Source of the DNA: Paralithodes platypus
Lineage: Eukaryota > Arthropoda > Malacostraca > Decapoda > Lithodidae
Length of the DNA: 64,000 nucleotides
Reading direction: 5' to 3'
NCBI GenBank assembly: GCA_032716605.1
Contig: JAVRFV010002366.1
Span: forward strand, 186,001-250,000
Part shown: piece after piece, positions 51,035 through 61,697 of the stretch
Layout: each line of letters opens with the position of its first letter
How positions within the stretch are numbered: position 1 is the stretch's first letter
Notes under the pieces: generated by a model
Seen by the model: the letters and a program-made list of their open reading frames with translations, nothing else
Told to the model about the DNA's origin: nothing
Databases searched by the model: none
Translations under genes and position numbers: made by a program

Positions 51035-51283
51035 GGCCAAGCGGCTCGCTTGGTGTAGTGACTAGCGTCTAGGACTTCCACCCAGAAGGCCCGGGTTCGC
51101 GCCCACGCTCGGCGCATTAAAGATTTTTCACAAGCACGGAGTCGTTACCATCCCTCATGAGCAAAGGGATGGGGTAGTAGTACAGGACCCCAATGGAAAT
51201 ACGCCTAATCGGCCTTATTGAGCTATCCTTAGCTAGCTTAGCATGCGCTAGCTTTAAGAACTATTATTATTATTATTATTATT
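51035..51283 (+). mobile_element. tRNA-derived SINE with LINE-like 3' tail and (ATT)n end
   Basis: The head has an A box (TGGTGTAGTGACTAGCGT, from 51051) and a B box (GGGTTCGCGCC, 51093-51103). The 3' part (from 51183: CAGGACCCC, AATGGAAATACGCC, CGGCCTTATTG, GCTATCCTTAG) matches the 3' end of the LINE at 48953-50836, and both end in (ATT)n. Flanks share ATCC (51031-51034 and 51284-51287), a short target duplication within the BEL1 integrase. Confidence 0.88.
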
Positions 51284-51287
51284 ATCC

Positions 51288-51674
51288 AAAGCGATCCCAG
51301 TCTTCAGGCTCATCTTGCCGAAATCCGATGTGAATGGCGTTTTATCCCAGCACATGCGCCTTGGTTCGGGGCTATTTGGGAGAGAGCCATAGGTATTGTG
51401 AAGGCTGGGCTTAAAAAGGTACTAGGTCGTGCTCTAGTCTCCTTTGAGGAACTAACTACTGTCCTATTGGAGCTGGAGGCTACCGTGAATGATCGCCCTT
51501 TAACATATGTCTCGGGTGATCTGGAGGACCCTTGCCCTATTACCCCATCCATGCTAGTTAAAGGTCGTAAACTTTGTGACTTCCCAAAGGACCTAATTCA
51601 GCTAGATGAGCTGCAGGATCCTAGTTACGATAGTAAAGCAGCGATACACAGCAGGTACAATTACATCAATAAAT
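51288..51674 (+). pseudogene. BEL1 integrase core, second part
   Basis: It reads CEWRFIPAHAPWFGAIWERAIGIVKAGLKKVLG (catalytic Glu in WER), VNDRPLTYVSGDLEDPCPITPSMLV, up to NYINK, where LINE-X is inserted. It continues at 56440. Confidence 0.85.
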
Positions 51675-51856
51675 CCGATAGGATCCGTCCTGTCGCCCGC
51701 ACTCTTCAATCTGTACATGCATGATATAAATACACCAAATTCACCCCAAATAACTATAGCCTCCTACGCAGACGACATAACACTCACAAGCACGCACCAA
51801 AACCCAGACACAGTAAGTGTGTAAGGAAGGCACACAGTGACGAATTCAGGAAGATA

Positions 51857-52402
51857 TTGGATGAACAGAAACAGCAAGATGTTAGGATAAAGGACCAGGT
51901 AAAAAGTATGGTTAAGCAAGGCATCCACGAAAACTCTCAGGCCATCCAGGAAGAAAGTCGTAGGGCTAACTGCCTCATAATATCAGGGGTGGAAGAAAAG
52001 GAGGAACTAGACTGGACAAAACGAAAAGAACAGGATGAAGGTCGCATCAACAAGATTCTGGAATCTATTAAAGATGAGGAGGACACCTGGAAGGAGGAAA
52101 TATCAGACATGTTTAGGCTGGGAAAATATACAAAGGAATACAATAGACTGGTAAAAATCGAATTTAAGTCAAGAAGGACATGTGATGAAATCATGGCAGT
52201 AGCAGCTAGGCTAAAAGGGTTAGAGGGAAAGGACAAAATCTACATCAGGCGAGACTTACCAGAAGAAGAGAGAAAGAAGGAGGCTGAACTAAGGAAAACC
52301 GCCAAGGAGGAAAATAGCAAGAGGACAGAACAAGAAAAGAATAAGTTTTTTTACGGAGTAAGAAAGGGGAAGATTATGAAACTTTCGGTAAAAAGAAACT
52401 AA
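51857..52402 (+). CDS. LINE-Y ORF1-like protein
   Basis: 181 codons. The N-terminus is charged and helical (QKQQDVRIKDQVKSMVKQGI). Then NCLIISGVEE, ISDMFRLGKY, YNRLVKIEFKSRRTCDEIMAVAARLKGLEGKDKIYIRRDLPEEER form the RRM-like plus C-terminal pattern of many LINE ORF1 RNA-binding proteins. It is probably 5'-truncated, since such proteins are usually longer. It ends within the start of ORF2. The overlap passes through a T7 run at 52346-52352 in the -1 phase. Confidence 0.72.
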   Translation: MDEQKQQDVRIKDQVKSMVKQGIHENSQAIQEESRRANCLIISGVEEKEELDWTKRKEQDEGRINKILESIKDEEDTWKEEISDMFRLGKYTKEYNRLVKIEFKSRRTCDEIMAVAARLKGLEGKDKIYIRRDLPEEERKKEAELRKTAKEENSKRTEQEKNKFFYGVRKGKIMKLSVKRN

Positions 52403-55300
52403 AAGTAAAAGAGGGTAGGGAACAGACCGCCGCAGATAAGGGGCTTGGAGCAGGTAATGGGGGACTAGAAAGTATAAGGATTCTATATAGCAATGTCGAT
52501 GGGCTAATCTCTAAGAAACTAGAACTAACAGACCTACTCAATACTAAGAAACCAGAAATAGTATGTCTCACTGAGACAAAACTAAGAGAAGACCTCGATA
52601 TAAATTTGCTAGGATGGTCTGAATACAGGATTTGGAGGAGGGACAGAAAATTTCGACATGGAGGTGGAGTGTGCATCCTTACTAGGAAAGATTTGATTGT
52701 GTCTGAGATAAAACTAGTAACTTCAACAGCAGAAGTTTTAGCAATAGAGATTGGTGGAAACGAAAAAATAGTGGTAATAGTAGCGTATGTACCTCCCAAG
52801 ACGAAGACATGGGGTAAGGAGGAGCATAGCCTAATACGTAAGGAAACAATTAGTGTGCTAGGAAATATCTTGGCTTCAAAGAATGAAATAGTCATGTGTG
52901 GGGACTTTAACTGCAAGGAAGTGAATTGGGAAGATCTTGAAGCCGGAGCAGGGGAGGAAAGTTGGAGCTATGAATTTTTAAGTATGGCCATGGAAAATTC
53001 TATATACCAACATGTAAAAGAGTCAACAAGAGTAAGGGGAAGTGATCAACCAGCTAGATTGGACCTTCTATTCACAAGAAGGGAGGAGGAGGTTCAAAGT
53101 ATTCAGTACCTATGCCCACTAGGAAAAAGCGACCATGCAGTTCTAGACATAGACTTACTATTGAAGTATAATCTACCCAAGGGAAGGGAAAAACACAAGG
53201 AAAATCACTGGATGTATTCCAGAACCGATTTCGTAGGACTACGGGATTTTTTCAAGTCACAAAATTGGGATCAGGTGTTATCTGAAAGTGAGGTAGACAA
53301 AAAACTCAAGGCATTCATGGAGATCTATGATACTGGTATAAAAACTTTTGTCCCTAAGTACATTAATAAAAGGAAAAAAAGTAATCGCAAAGTATGGTTT
53401 AACCGCGAATGTAGGCAAGCACAGGAAGCAAAAAACAAAGCCTGGAAAAAGATGAGAAACTGGGATTCGGAAGATAACAGGCAAAAGTATAAAGAGGAGA
53501 GAAACAAATACACAGAAATGAGGAGGAGGTCAGAGGCAAACCATGAGAAAGGGATAGTGGAGAACTATGAAAAGAATCCAAAAATGTTTTTCAAGTTTGT
53601 AAACGGCAAAAGGAAGATAAAAGCCACGATCGTTAAGATTAAAAGTGGAAACAGAATCATAGAAGAGGATACAGAGATTGCGGAAGAACTAAATAGAAAT
53701 TTTGCATCAGTATTTACAAAAGAAGGAGAATTCATTGCACCAGAAACCAATGAGATAGGTACAGAGGAAATGCCGGAAGTAACATTTAACAGACCAGAGC
53801 TCATAGACAAAATGAGTAAGGTGGATCCAAACAAAGCCGCTGGACCGGACGGAGTATCAGGCTGGATTATTAAAGAAAATGCTATGGAACTGAGTATACC
53901 GTTATATGACATAATGACCAAATCATTGGACACAGGGATAGTACCTACAGAATGGAAAAGAGCAAACATTATTCCTATATTTAAGGGAGGAAGCAGAGAT
54001 AAACCACTGAACTATAGACCTGTATCACTATTGAGCATCCTCATGAAGATTCTGGAAGGATTAATAAGGGACAAATGGGTGAACTACCTTGAATCCAAAA
54101 GATTAATTACTGACCGACAATTTGGATTCAGAGGTGGCAGATCATGTGTAAGCAACTTGTTGAGTTTTTACTCTAGAGTAATAGACACAGTGGACAAGAG
54201 GGAAGGATGGGTAGACTGTGCCTACCTAGACTTTAAAAAGGCATTTGACAAAGTTCCACACAAGAGATTGCTGTGGAAATTAAAACATGAGGGAAAAGTA
54301 GGAGACAAACTGCTGAAATGGATGGAGAGCTACCTTAGCGGAAGACAGATGAGAACAACAGTAAGGGGGAAATCGTCAAACTGGACTCAAATTACGAGTG
54401 GGGTACCACAAGGATCTGTTCTAGCCCCAATCATGTTTCTAATATTTGTAAATGACTTGCCTGAGGGACTAACAAGCTACATGAGTATGTTTGCGGACGA
54501 TGCTAAGCTGCTTAAAACGATCAGAACCCAGGAGGATTGCCTTGAGCTCCAAGCAGATTTGCAAAAGATCCATGAATGGAGCATCAAATGGAATATGGAG
54601 TTCAATGCAGGGAAATGTAAGACTCTAGAAATGGGTAAAAGCAAGTACAGACCTAGAAAAGATTATAAACTAGGAAACGAAGTGATTCCCAAAGCAGAAA
54701 AAGAAAAAGACTTGGGGATAGAATTTAGGGATAACATGTCTCCAGAAAGCCACGTAAATAAGATAGTGAGAGAATCACTAGCATTATTGGCAAATATTAG
54801 GATGTCTTTCAATTATCTTAATGAAAACACCATGAAACAAATAATAACGGCAATAATAAGACCCAGGATGGAATATGCATCTGTAGTGTGGTCCCCTCAC
54901 TTGAAGAAACATATCCACAAAATTGAGAGGGTACAGAGAGCAGCTACGAGGATGATCCCAGGTTTGGAAAATTTGGAGTACCAAGAGAGGCTCGAGAGAT
55001 TGAATCTACCTACACTGGAACAGAGAAGGAAACGAGGACAGCAAATTCATATATAAATGTGTTAGAGGTATTGACAAAATCGACCAAGAAAACTTCATAG
55101 AGAGGGATGGAGGTGAGAGGACAAGAGGTCACAGCTACAAACTAAAAGTGCTAAATAGTAAATCTGATCTGAAAAGTAAAAGATTTCCTACCAACTCGAT
55201 TAGTGGGTGGAACAAATTGCCAGCCGAAGTAGTGTCTGCACCATCAGTGCATAGTTTCAAAGCACGGTATGACAAACATATCTTAGGAGGCGGGAATTAA
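52345..55300 (+). pseudogene. LINE-Y ORF2: endonuclease and reverse transcriptase (one frameshift)
   Basis: The frame is open from about 52345 to 55056. Endonuclease: ILYSNVDGLISKKLEL, VCLTETKL, RDRKFRHGGGVCIL, VIVAYVPPK, VMCGDFNCKEVNWE, ARLDLLFTR, LGKSDHAVLDIDL. RT: NKAAGPDGVSGWI, WKRANIIPIFKGGSRDKPLNYRPVSLLS, FGFRGGRSC, VDCAYLDFKKAFDKVPHKRLLWKL, SGVPQGSVLAPIMFLIFVNDLP, SMFADDAKLL (catalytic FADD), NMEFNAGKCKTLEMG, KDLGIEFRD, RPRMEYASVVWSPHLKKHI, RVQRAATRMIPGL. A single frameshift near 55040-55056 separates the last ~80 codons (GHSYKLKVLNSKSDLKSKRF, ISGWNKLPAEVV), which end at TAA 55298-55300. The catalytic domains look intact. Confidence 0.87.
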
Positions 55301-56439
55301 CGAGCATGCTCACTCCCGCAAATACAACTAGTGTAAGTACAGCAACAAGACTCCTTCAAGACTATCTCAACACATTACATGAATGGTGCACTACAAACAG
55401 ACTCAATTTAGCCCCAGCTAAATCCACTGCAACCCTCCTCACAAGCTGGACAGGAGAGCATGATTATGTCCCGGGACTCAACATAAACAACACACCCCTA
55501 ACACACACACACACACACAAAATCCTAGGAGTAACATACGACACCCAAATGACATTCAAACAGCACACCACAAACACGAAAAAGAAACTGACACCCAGAT
55601 TTAACGCCCTCAGATTACTTGCCCACACAAAACTTGGACACAACAAAGAAACCACCACCACAGTCTACAAACAATACATAAGATCAGTTATGGAATACGC
55701 AAGCCCGGCCTGGGCTTCTAACCTAGCTGAAACACATCATAAGACCTTACAGACTATTCAAAATAAAGCCCTTAAAATCATCACAGGATGCACAGCTACT
55801 ACACCCACAGATCACCTACATCAAGAAACCAAAGTCCTAAAAGTCAAAGATCATCTAGACATGAGAGGCACTCAATTCCTGGCAGCAGCCTCCACGAATC
55901 AACACCACCCACTACACTACATGGCAACACACCCACAGACACCAAGAAATATCAAAACAACACCCAGCACATGCTATCACACACAAATACTGTCTTCTCT
56001 CCCTCCCTGCCCACCCCAAACCAACTTCCGGAAGCACATCCATACTCATATCACTCGCCGTTCCATCCACTCACTCATAGACAACACGCAGCTGCAAGCA
56101 CGACCTCCCGAAATCCATCCTTCTGAATCCTCCCTTCCTCGCGAGGACAGAGTCCACCTGGCCAGGCTGAGATGCGGACACCATCCAGCTCTTCTGAGCT
56201 ATCAGAAGAGACTGGATGACTCCGTCGTCGACACCTGGCCAGGTTGTAACACAGCACCCCATACCATAAAACACATCATAGAAGACTGCATTTCACACAA
56301 CCACTTACGCCAACAACACAATTTACACTATTTGAGAGCTCTGTGGGAAATCCCGCCCGTGGCCATGGCCTTCCTTAAGGACTCGGGGCTGTTCGGCCAG
56401 GCAGCTTAGGGAACAACAACAACAACAACATCAATAAAT

Positions 56440-56899
56440 TGATCCGGGACCTATGGAGGCGTTGGTCTAATGAATACTTGGCATCACTACGAGAAGCCTA
56501 TAAGAATAAAAGAGGTTCATCAAGCAGTGTATGGCCAAAGATAAATGACATCGTGCTTTATACATGACGAGGGACCTTGTGTCCTTTGGAAACTTGGTAG
56601 GGTAGTTAGACTCTATCCCGGACGAGATGACCTGGTTAGTGGTCCAGATTAGAACAAAGACTGGCCTGACCACTCGACCCATCGTCAAGTTGTATCCATT
56701 GGAACAGGAAATCGAAAGCATTTCGATCCCTCAACCGGCGGTCACTGATGGTGTTAGCTCTCACGACTCCACCCCTATGTCACCAGCGGTCGCTGGACCA
56801 TCTGCCAGTAATGATCCTGTTGGAAGATTACCTCTTCGCCGAGCCGCTGTTAGCACTTCACAGCTATGGAGATCTAACATCGCTGCGGGATTATTGTAG
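56440..56899 (+). pseudogene. BEL1 integrase C-terminal region
   Basis: In broken frames it reads LIRDLWRRWSNEYLASLREAYKNK, then a damaged stretch, then 56627-56899 VVQIRTKTGLTTRPIVKLYPLEQE ... QLWRSNIAAGLL. It matches the end of BEL2 (KVRTRTGVITRPTVRLYPLE ... QAWRDKIASGQI). Confidence 0.85.
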
Positions 56900-56934
56900 A
56901 TAATGTATATATTGGTGGTGGGAATGTGTCGAGA

Positions 56935-59221
56935 CTCGTAAGTAACTCGACAGTTTAGGTTAAGTAAACATACTGGAAGTTCAAATTAGGCGCCAGTATT
57001 AGGTTAAGTTAAATATCTATATAAAATATAATATACTATTTCGTATTAAGTTTATATGGGTTTATTATCCATAACTGTATCGGGTTATCATTATAATCAA
57101 TCCGGTATATCCTTTTAGTTAGTTAAATGACGCATTGGTGGAATATAACTGCGCATGCGCCATTCTCGGAACTGGCGGGTTCATCGCCACAAACCTCAGA
57201 ATCGCTTTCGCTACGACCTCAAGAATATCTCCTTCTAGCCGCTCCAATACAACCACCTGTTTCCTGCTGTTACGCTGGCCAGCTTGCCAGAATGTGCTCG
57301 TAACTCGCTAGCGCTCGCCAGGGCAGTGAAATGGGCTACAATAATCGTAGAACGATGTTCTTTCTTTCATAGAGTTCATGCTGTCACAGACAGTTCAGTG
57401 GTGATCTTTATTCTTGTCTGTGACACTTGGAAGTATTTTATATCATCCATAGAATATAAGATGCATTGTGTGAAGTTAAAGAGAGAGAGCGAGGTAGGCA
57501 GTGAGGTGGTAATATGTGCTGCCTCCCTCGTTCGGAGGAGTTTTCCCACGCTCGCGCGGGCTTTCCCAGGCCCATGATTGGCTGGCGCGCTTGGCGCGTC
57601 CTATGGACGTCTGCATCTCATGACGTAGTGGTCTGTGATTGGGTGCCGCTGTCCTAGTGTTGGAGCTGGGGGCTCCTGCCGCCTTTCTCTGGCAGAGCTT
57701 GGCGTAGCGTGCTTGGTCCTACATGTCCTTTGCAATCTGTCCCCCATATAACCCTCTATACTACTATCTCTCTCTCTGAACTTCTTTTTCATACTTCCAT
57801 CTTTATTCAATTAATTATCCCTTCTGGTTCTGCATACGACTTCCATAGTCGGCCAGTCGTATTACCAGCACCAGCTCTCACATTTATGTTTGCACTAGTT
57901 TTAGGGAGTAGTAGAGTCATAGTCATATGGTAGCCTAGTGTTGGGGTGCTTCTAATTATTGAGCTGTTCTCTCTTATTATTTAATGCTAGACAGTGGAAG
58001 GTATCTTTGGTCGTTGTCTGAGTTATGTATGTGGCAAGTCAGAGCCTGTACAACATCGACGAAGCTAGCTAGCCTGTAACCCTTGTGCATATTTTCCTTT
58101 GCGAGTGTAGCAGTATACAAGTGAAGGGCTTTTGCCTACTCTCACCTGCATACTTGCTACCTCATTTTGTTGACCTTTGTGGAGCGCCAGGGTAAGACCA
58201 GATACTTGAGATCTGGACTTACCAAGAGAGCCTCCAAGTCACTTAACGTAACATAAGGGAAATCTGTTCAAGGGGAGACAGTAGGCTACGAGCATGCTTG
58301 CGCTCTGCCTAGTTTCCTAGTACCTTTTATGCCACTGCTAGACTTTATTAGTGAGAGAGACGGTATTGTGTTTATTAACTTTCATTGTGTATGCTTTAGG
58401 AATTATTCACGCCTTATTTTAGCCTAGGTTGATGCATAGTGCACAACCCAGTTTGGCTGTTACGTTGGCTAAGGAAGTACTGTTTCTGAGTGGTTATTAT
58501 TAGTGCTGTCACAGAGTTGTTGCACTCCCTTGTTATATATATATATCCTACTTATTGGTGTATTTAAGATACACGCTTTGGTGTCCTGCCCCTGCATTTA
58601 TTTCTGTTCTGTATTAACGAGCATCTTAGAGCATCAGACGTTTTCAGAAGATTCTATACCTGATTGCTGTAGGACTAGACTTCCAGTGCTTTCATAGAGC
58701 ATTGTAGAGGTTAGTGTTGAGTACAGACTCACACTAAAGTTAACGTAAGCATATACTCCTTTATTAAATATTATTATAGTTTATTCAAGCATTGTTATTA
58801 CTTAAGAGCATTTTATTAACGTAAAGTACTCCTTTTGTGAGTAGGCTTTGCCGTCATCGGCAAGCCTTTGTAGAAGTGCACTAAAACCCAGTTAATTGAT
58901 ACCCCGTTATCCAGGAGATTAACTCTGGAGGGTTTGAGTGTTTTTGTTCACCGGCGTAATAGTTGGAGGGTTTGGAATTAGCGTACCGTTGTTGCAGATA
59001 TAGCCTATCATCTAGTCCATTCTTAAGTGCCCTTGTTTATTTCGTAGAGCCGGTCGTAACACTGCTAAGTCATCCTAATTCTTATTTCTTAGTGGCCACT
59101 ATATCTTCCATCTATTTCTACCACTATCATTGAGCTATCTATCCCTATCAACCAATAAAAGTAAGTTAACTCTTGTGAGTTTATAGGTAAATTCCGCTTT
59201 GTTTACTATCGAATTCTCACA
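56935..59221 (+). repeat. LTR shared by BEL1 (as 3' LTR) and BEL3 (as 5' LTR), split by a solo gypsy LTR
   Basis: It starts TGTGTCGAGACTCG directly after a purine-rich GGTGGTGGGAA and the end of BEL1 pol. It ends ...TTCTCACA, followed after 3 bases by TGGTCCTTCG, the PBS of BEL3. Own sequence is 56935-57131 plus 59062-59221, about 357 bp. No second copy is in the window for comparison, so the ends rest on context. Confidence 0.7.
57132..59061 (+). mobile_element. Diverged solo LTR related to the Gmr1-like element
   Basis: It begins TGACGCATTGG and ends GAGCCGGTCGTAACA, like the Gmr1-like LTR (TGTGACGCAT...CGTAACA). Clear blocks of similarity include the ACCAGATAC...GATCTGGA stretch, TAGGCTACGAGC, TGCTAGACTTTA, and TACCCCGTTAT followed by AACTCTGGAGGGT. 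It is substantially diverged, so it is an older or different family. No internal region is attached and no target duplication was recognised. Its start shows small differences from the expected TGTGACGC. Confidence 0.75.
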
Positions 59222-59224
59222 ATA

Positions 59225-59234
59225 TGGTCCTTCG
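59225..59234 (+). promoter_or_regulatory. BEL3 primer-binding site
   Basis: TGGTCCTTCG is identical to the start of the BEL2 PBS and lies at the expected position after the LTR. Confidence 0.65.
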
Positions 59235-59435
59235 TAACCTCTGAATTTTGCCTTATGCTATCTTTTCTTCTTAGTCTTTTCTTTCTTCTGCTTTCCTGTT
59301 GTCTACTTTTTCCTGGCTATTCCTTCTTTCTGTTCCCTATTTCCTCTTCCCTGGTGTCCTCTGTGGGCTTGCGAGATCGTGTTTGTTGTCTGAGGCCTAA
59401 TTTCCGCCGGGTCCCGCTTATTTTGCCCGACCATA

Positions 59436-60140
59436 TGAGCCGCCACCATGTATTTCCAACTGGCGCCTTTGGCGGCGGGGGGGTTGGGGAGGACTTTAAC
59501 TCGGTCTCTTCATCGCTACCCCAAGCCTATTAGGAAGGTCTCGATTCTAGGCCATAGCTACGTCAGGGAGGTCTACGTTGATAAGCCTGTGTTCCACCCA
59601 TTTTTTTAGGTTAAGGCATTTTCCCAAGGGGGTGCTAGGGTGGACAATATTAAGTCCTCTGCGGCCTGGGAGAGCCACGTCCGATACCAACCGGACATGA
59701 CCTTCTTAATCTTGGGAGAAAACGATAAGCATCCCGAGACTGATATACGCTCTGTCGCCAACGCCATCCAGGACCTCGCTAAAGAGATTGAATCAATCTC
59801 AGGGGCCTGTAGAATAATAGGCCTGGAGGCGAGACCGGCACCCCGCGGTCTGACGGCAGAGCGATACAAAAGTATCAGGAACGGGGTCAATCGCTGGCTA
59901 AAGAAAGCACTGCCTTTCACTAAGTCCCGCTACCAGTCCATGGAAGTGCGGGACGGAGACTACAGTGAAGACGGCGTACATCTTACATATGATGCCAGCG
60001 AAGCCCTGTTCTAGAGGGTCGTGGCTTCTGCCCAGGAGCACTTCACAAAGCTGGGAGATGTTCAGGCTTTAAGGGACCTGTCGGATGAGGAATGGGAGGC
60101 GGGTACTTTCTCTAAGGTAGATCTGAGTAATAATTGGTAG
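59436..60140 (+). pseudogene. SGNH-hydrolase (esterase-like) ORF of BEL3
   Basis: MSRHHVFPTGAFGGGGVGEDF matches the BEL2 segment WRHGAAGGGVGEDY. After a frameshift near 59520 it continues PIRKVSILGHSYVREVYVDKPV (Ser block), GGARVDNI (Gly), TFLILGENDKHPETD (Asn), IIGLEARPAPRGL, NGVNRWLKKALPFTKSRYQSMEV, EDGVHLTYDAS (Asp and His). In-frame TAGs lie near 59607 and 60012, and the frame continues to about 60140 (KVDLSNNW). Catalytic residues are conserved although the gene is broken. It is about half identical to BEL2 across the domain by eye, so the gene has been in this BEL lineage for some time. Confidence 0.83.
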
Positions 60141-60634
60141 GCTATATGCTAGGTATAATTGCAACACTTAAATTAATGTAAAGTAGTATTATAAGGGTTA
60201 AATTGAATTTGTTTGGTCTTAATTAAATTTAAAGGGGGGTAATTACCACACACATTTTTTGGTACCATTAGATGTTGGGCTAGCCTAGTTTATTATAGGT
60301 TTACAATTTAAATTGGCTTGATATACACCCTTTTGGCCTCCCTTCCTTAGAGTACTCTAACAACATTTTGCCGCATATTATGTAAGGTTTACCATTTAAA
60401 TTTAAGTGTGGAGATCCTTATGCGTTGTCTGTTTACTTTTATTATTGCGTTCCGCGTCATATTTCCCGCTTATTTTGCCCTACCCCGACATCACACTTTT
60501 CATTAATTATTACGTTTGAGTCGGGGTTCCCTATATATTGCCTTTATTGGCGTCAGCTAACTTTCTGAGTGCGCTTTACGTCCATATAGATAAGATATAG
60601 TATTATTCTATTCTATTTCCTGTGTATTGCCATC
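60141..60634 (+). other. BEL3 spacer between SGNH ORF and gag
   Basis: It is AT-rich and has no frame of note. It parallels the BEL2 spacer at 42480-43226. Confidence 0.5.
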
Positions 60635-61207
60635 ATGTCGTTGACACTGTCCCAGTACAAGCGACGCAAGGGGGGTATCAAGAGTGGTTTGACTAGGATC
60701 ACCAAAGATATTGCTACATTTTTGGTTGATGCAGATAATGATGCAATTGAGGCTAAATTGGCTTCGGTTTTAAGACAGCTCGAAGACTTAAATTTATGTC
60801 GCCGCGAAATGGATACGCTCTATGAAGATGACGCCGAGTATTTCGCGGACAGGCGTGGATTATATAGAGTGTCTTGATAAAGTTATCATCCTCCTCAAAG
60901 GTAAGCTAAAACACAAGGAGCCAAATCGTGCTGCAGTCAACAGAAATGCCGGTATAAGATTGCCGAAAATAACCCTTCCTGTGTTTGACAGTGATCCCAC
61001 TCTATGGCTGGGATTCTGGGATATGTTCCACTGTAGTGTCCACAGCAATGCAGAGCTCAGTGACATCCAAAAATTCACCTACTTAAGAGGTCAACTGAAT
61101 GGCGAGGCAAAACAACTAATTGAAGGTTTCGCAATTGAGGGAGCCAGCTACCAAACAGCGGTTGCCCTTCTAAAGAAAACCTATGGGCACAGGGATAGAA
61201 TTAAGGG
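60635..61207 (+). pseudogene. gag: BEL3 gag N-terminus
   Basis: MSLTLSQYKRRKGGIKSGLTRITKDIATFL begins at 60635 and is homologous to BEL2 gag. A frameshift near 60840 moves the reading to the phase of 60822-61244: LPKITLPVFDSDPTLWLGFWDMFHCSV, LSDIQKFTYLRGQLNGEAKQLIEGFAIEGASYQTAVALLKKTYGHRDRIKG. There the SINE interrupts. Confidence 0.85.
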
Positions 61208-61697
61208 GAGGTGTGGTGAAGTGGTCATGCCACTGGATTGGTAATCCAATGGACCCGGGTTCAAATCCCGATATGTCAATGGGAAGATATTATTGGGATT
61301 GAATTTGTGCTGTACCTAGTATCAGTGCATTACCACAAAGCCCACCGAAATGCCAAAAAAATACCCTCATTGTTCCCTGATTAAATAACACTGTATGAAT
61401 ATTCCCATATTCAAAATATGTTACAGGGGGACAATGCCTAGTGAGTTCACTGCTCAATAGGTGGCGTTCTGAGAGTGAGGGTCTGAGTCCGGAGGGTGAG
61501 ACGGTGAAGCACTTGAACGAAGCAACCAGCCGCTTCAGAGATGGAGCTGCGTCGAGCCATGATGGATGCTTCACATGTCTCACTCCCCAGACTGGAACAA
61601 GACCTCACGGGCTTCACCGTGTTGAGCGGTGGAATGTACAGGCTCTCAGCCTATTCCCGAGGAGTAGTTGGAATATAGAAAAAACAAAAAAAACAAA
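61208..61697 (+). mobile_element. tRNA-derived SINE in BEL3 gag, about 490 bp
   Basis: The tRNA-like head has an A box (TGGTGAAGTGG, 61214-61224), an anticodon-like loop TTGGTAA (GGT, threonine type) and a B box (GGGTTCAAATCC, 61257-61268). The 3' strand of the acceptor stem is missing, so it is not a working tRNA gene. A long unrelated body follows and ends in an A-rich tail (AAAACAAAAAAAAC-like, 61678-61700). It is a different family from the SINE at 51035. Confidence 0.83.

Larger units (their letters stand above)
51821..55329 (+). mobile_element. LINE-Y: CR1-like LINE, about 3.5 kb, inserted in LINE-X
   Basis: It is flanked by AGTGT (51816-51820 and 55330-55334); removing it restores the LINE-X reading NPDTVSVSTATRLLQ. 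It holds an ORF1 remnant and a nearly complete ORF2 with endonuclease and RT. It ends at CCCGCAAATACAACT with no poly(A). It is the best-preserved LINE of the window. Confidence 0.87.
51675..56427 (+). mobile_element. LINE-X: 5'-truncated LINE with (AAC)n tail, itself interrupted by LINE-Y
   Basis: The host duplication is ACATCAATAAAT at 51663-51674 and 56428-56439; the first bases overlap the tail. LINE-X is present as 51675-51820 (VLSPALFNLYMHDI, ITIASYADDITLTS with the catalytic YADD) and 55330-56427. The second part is ORF 55306-56409: RLLQDYLNTLHEWCTTNRLNLAPAKS, ILGVTYDTQMTFKQH, VYKQYIRSVMEYASPAWAS, LARLRCGHHPALLSYQKRL, CNTAPHTIKHIIEDC. It ends in (AAC)n at 56411-56430. The C-terminal LRCGH...HIIEDC pattern is typical of I/Jockey-like LINEs. 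Confidence 0.85.

Noticed and set aside
51035..51110. Functional tRNA gene
   Set aside because: A and B boxes are present, but no proper acceptor pairing is seen and the sequence runs into a LINE-like tail with (ATT)n.
57132..59061. Part of the BEL1/BEL3 LTR
   Set aside because: Blocks match the Gmr1-like LTR, not the BEL2 LTR, and the BEL PBS follows only at 59225.
61208..61280. Functional tRNA-Thr gene
   Set aside because: The acceptor stem 3' strand does not pair, and a long body with A-rich tail follows, so it is a SINE head.
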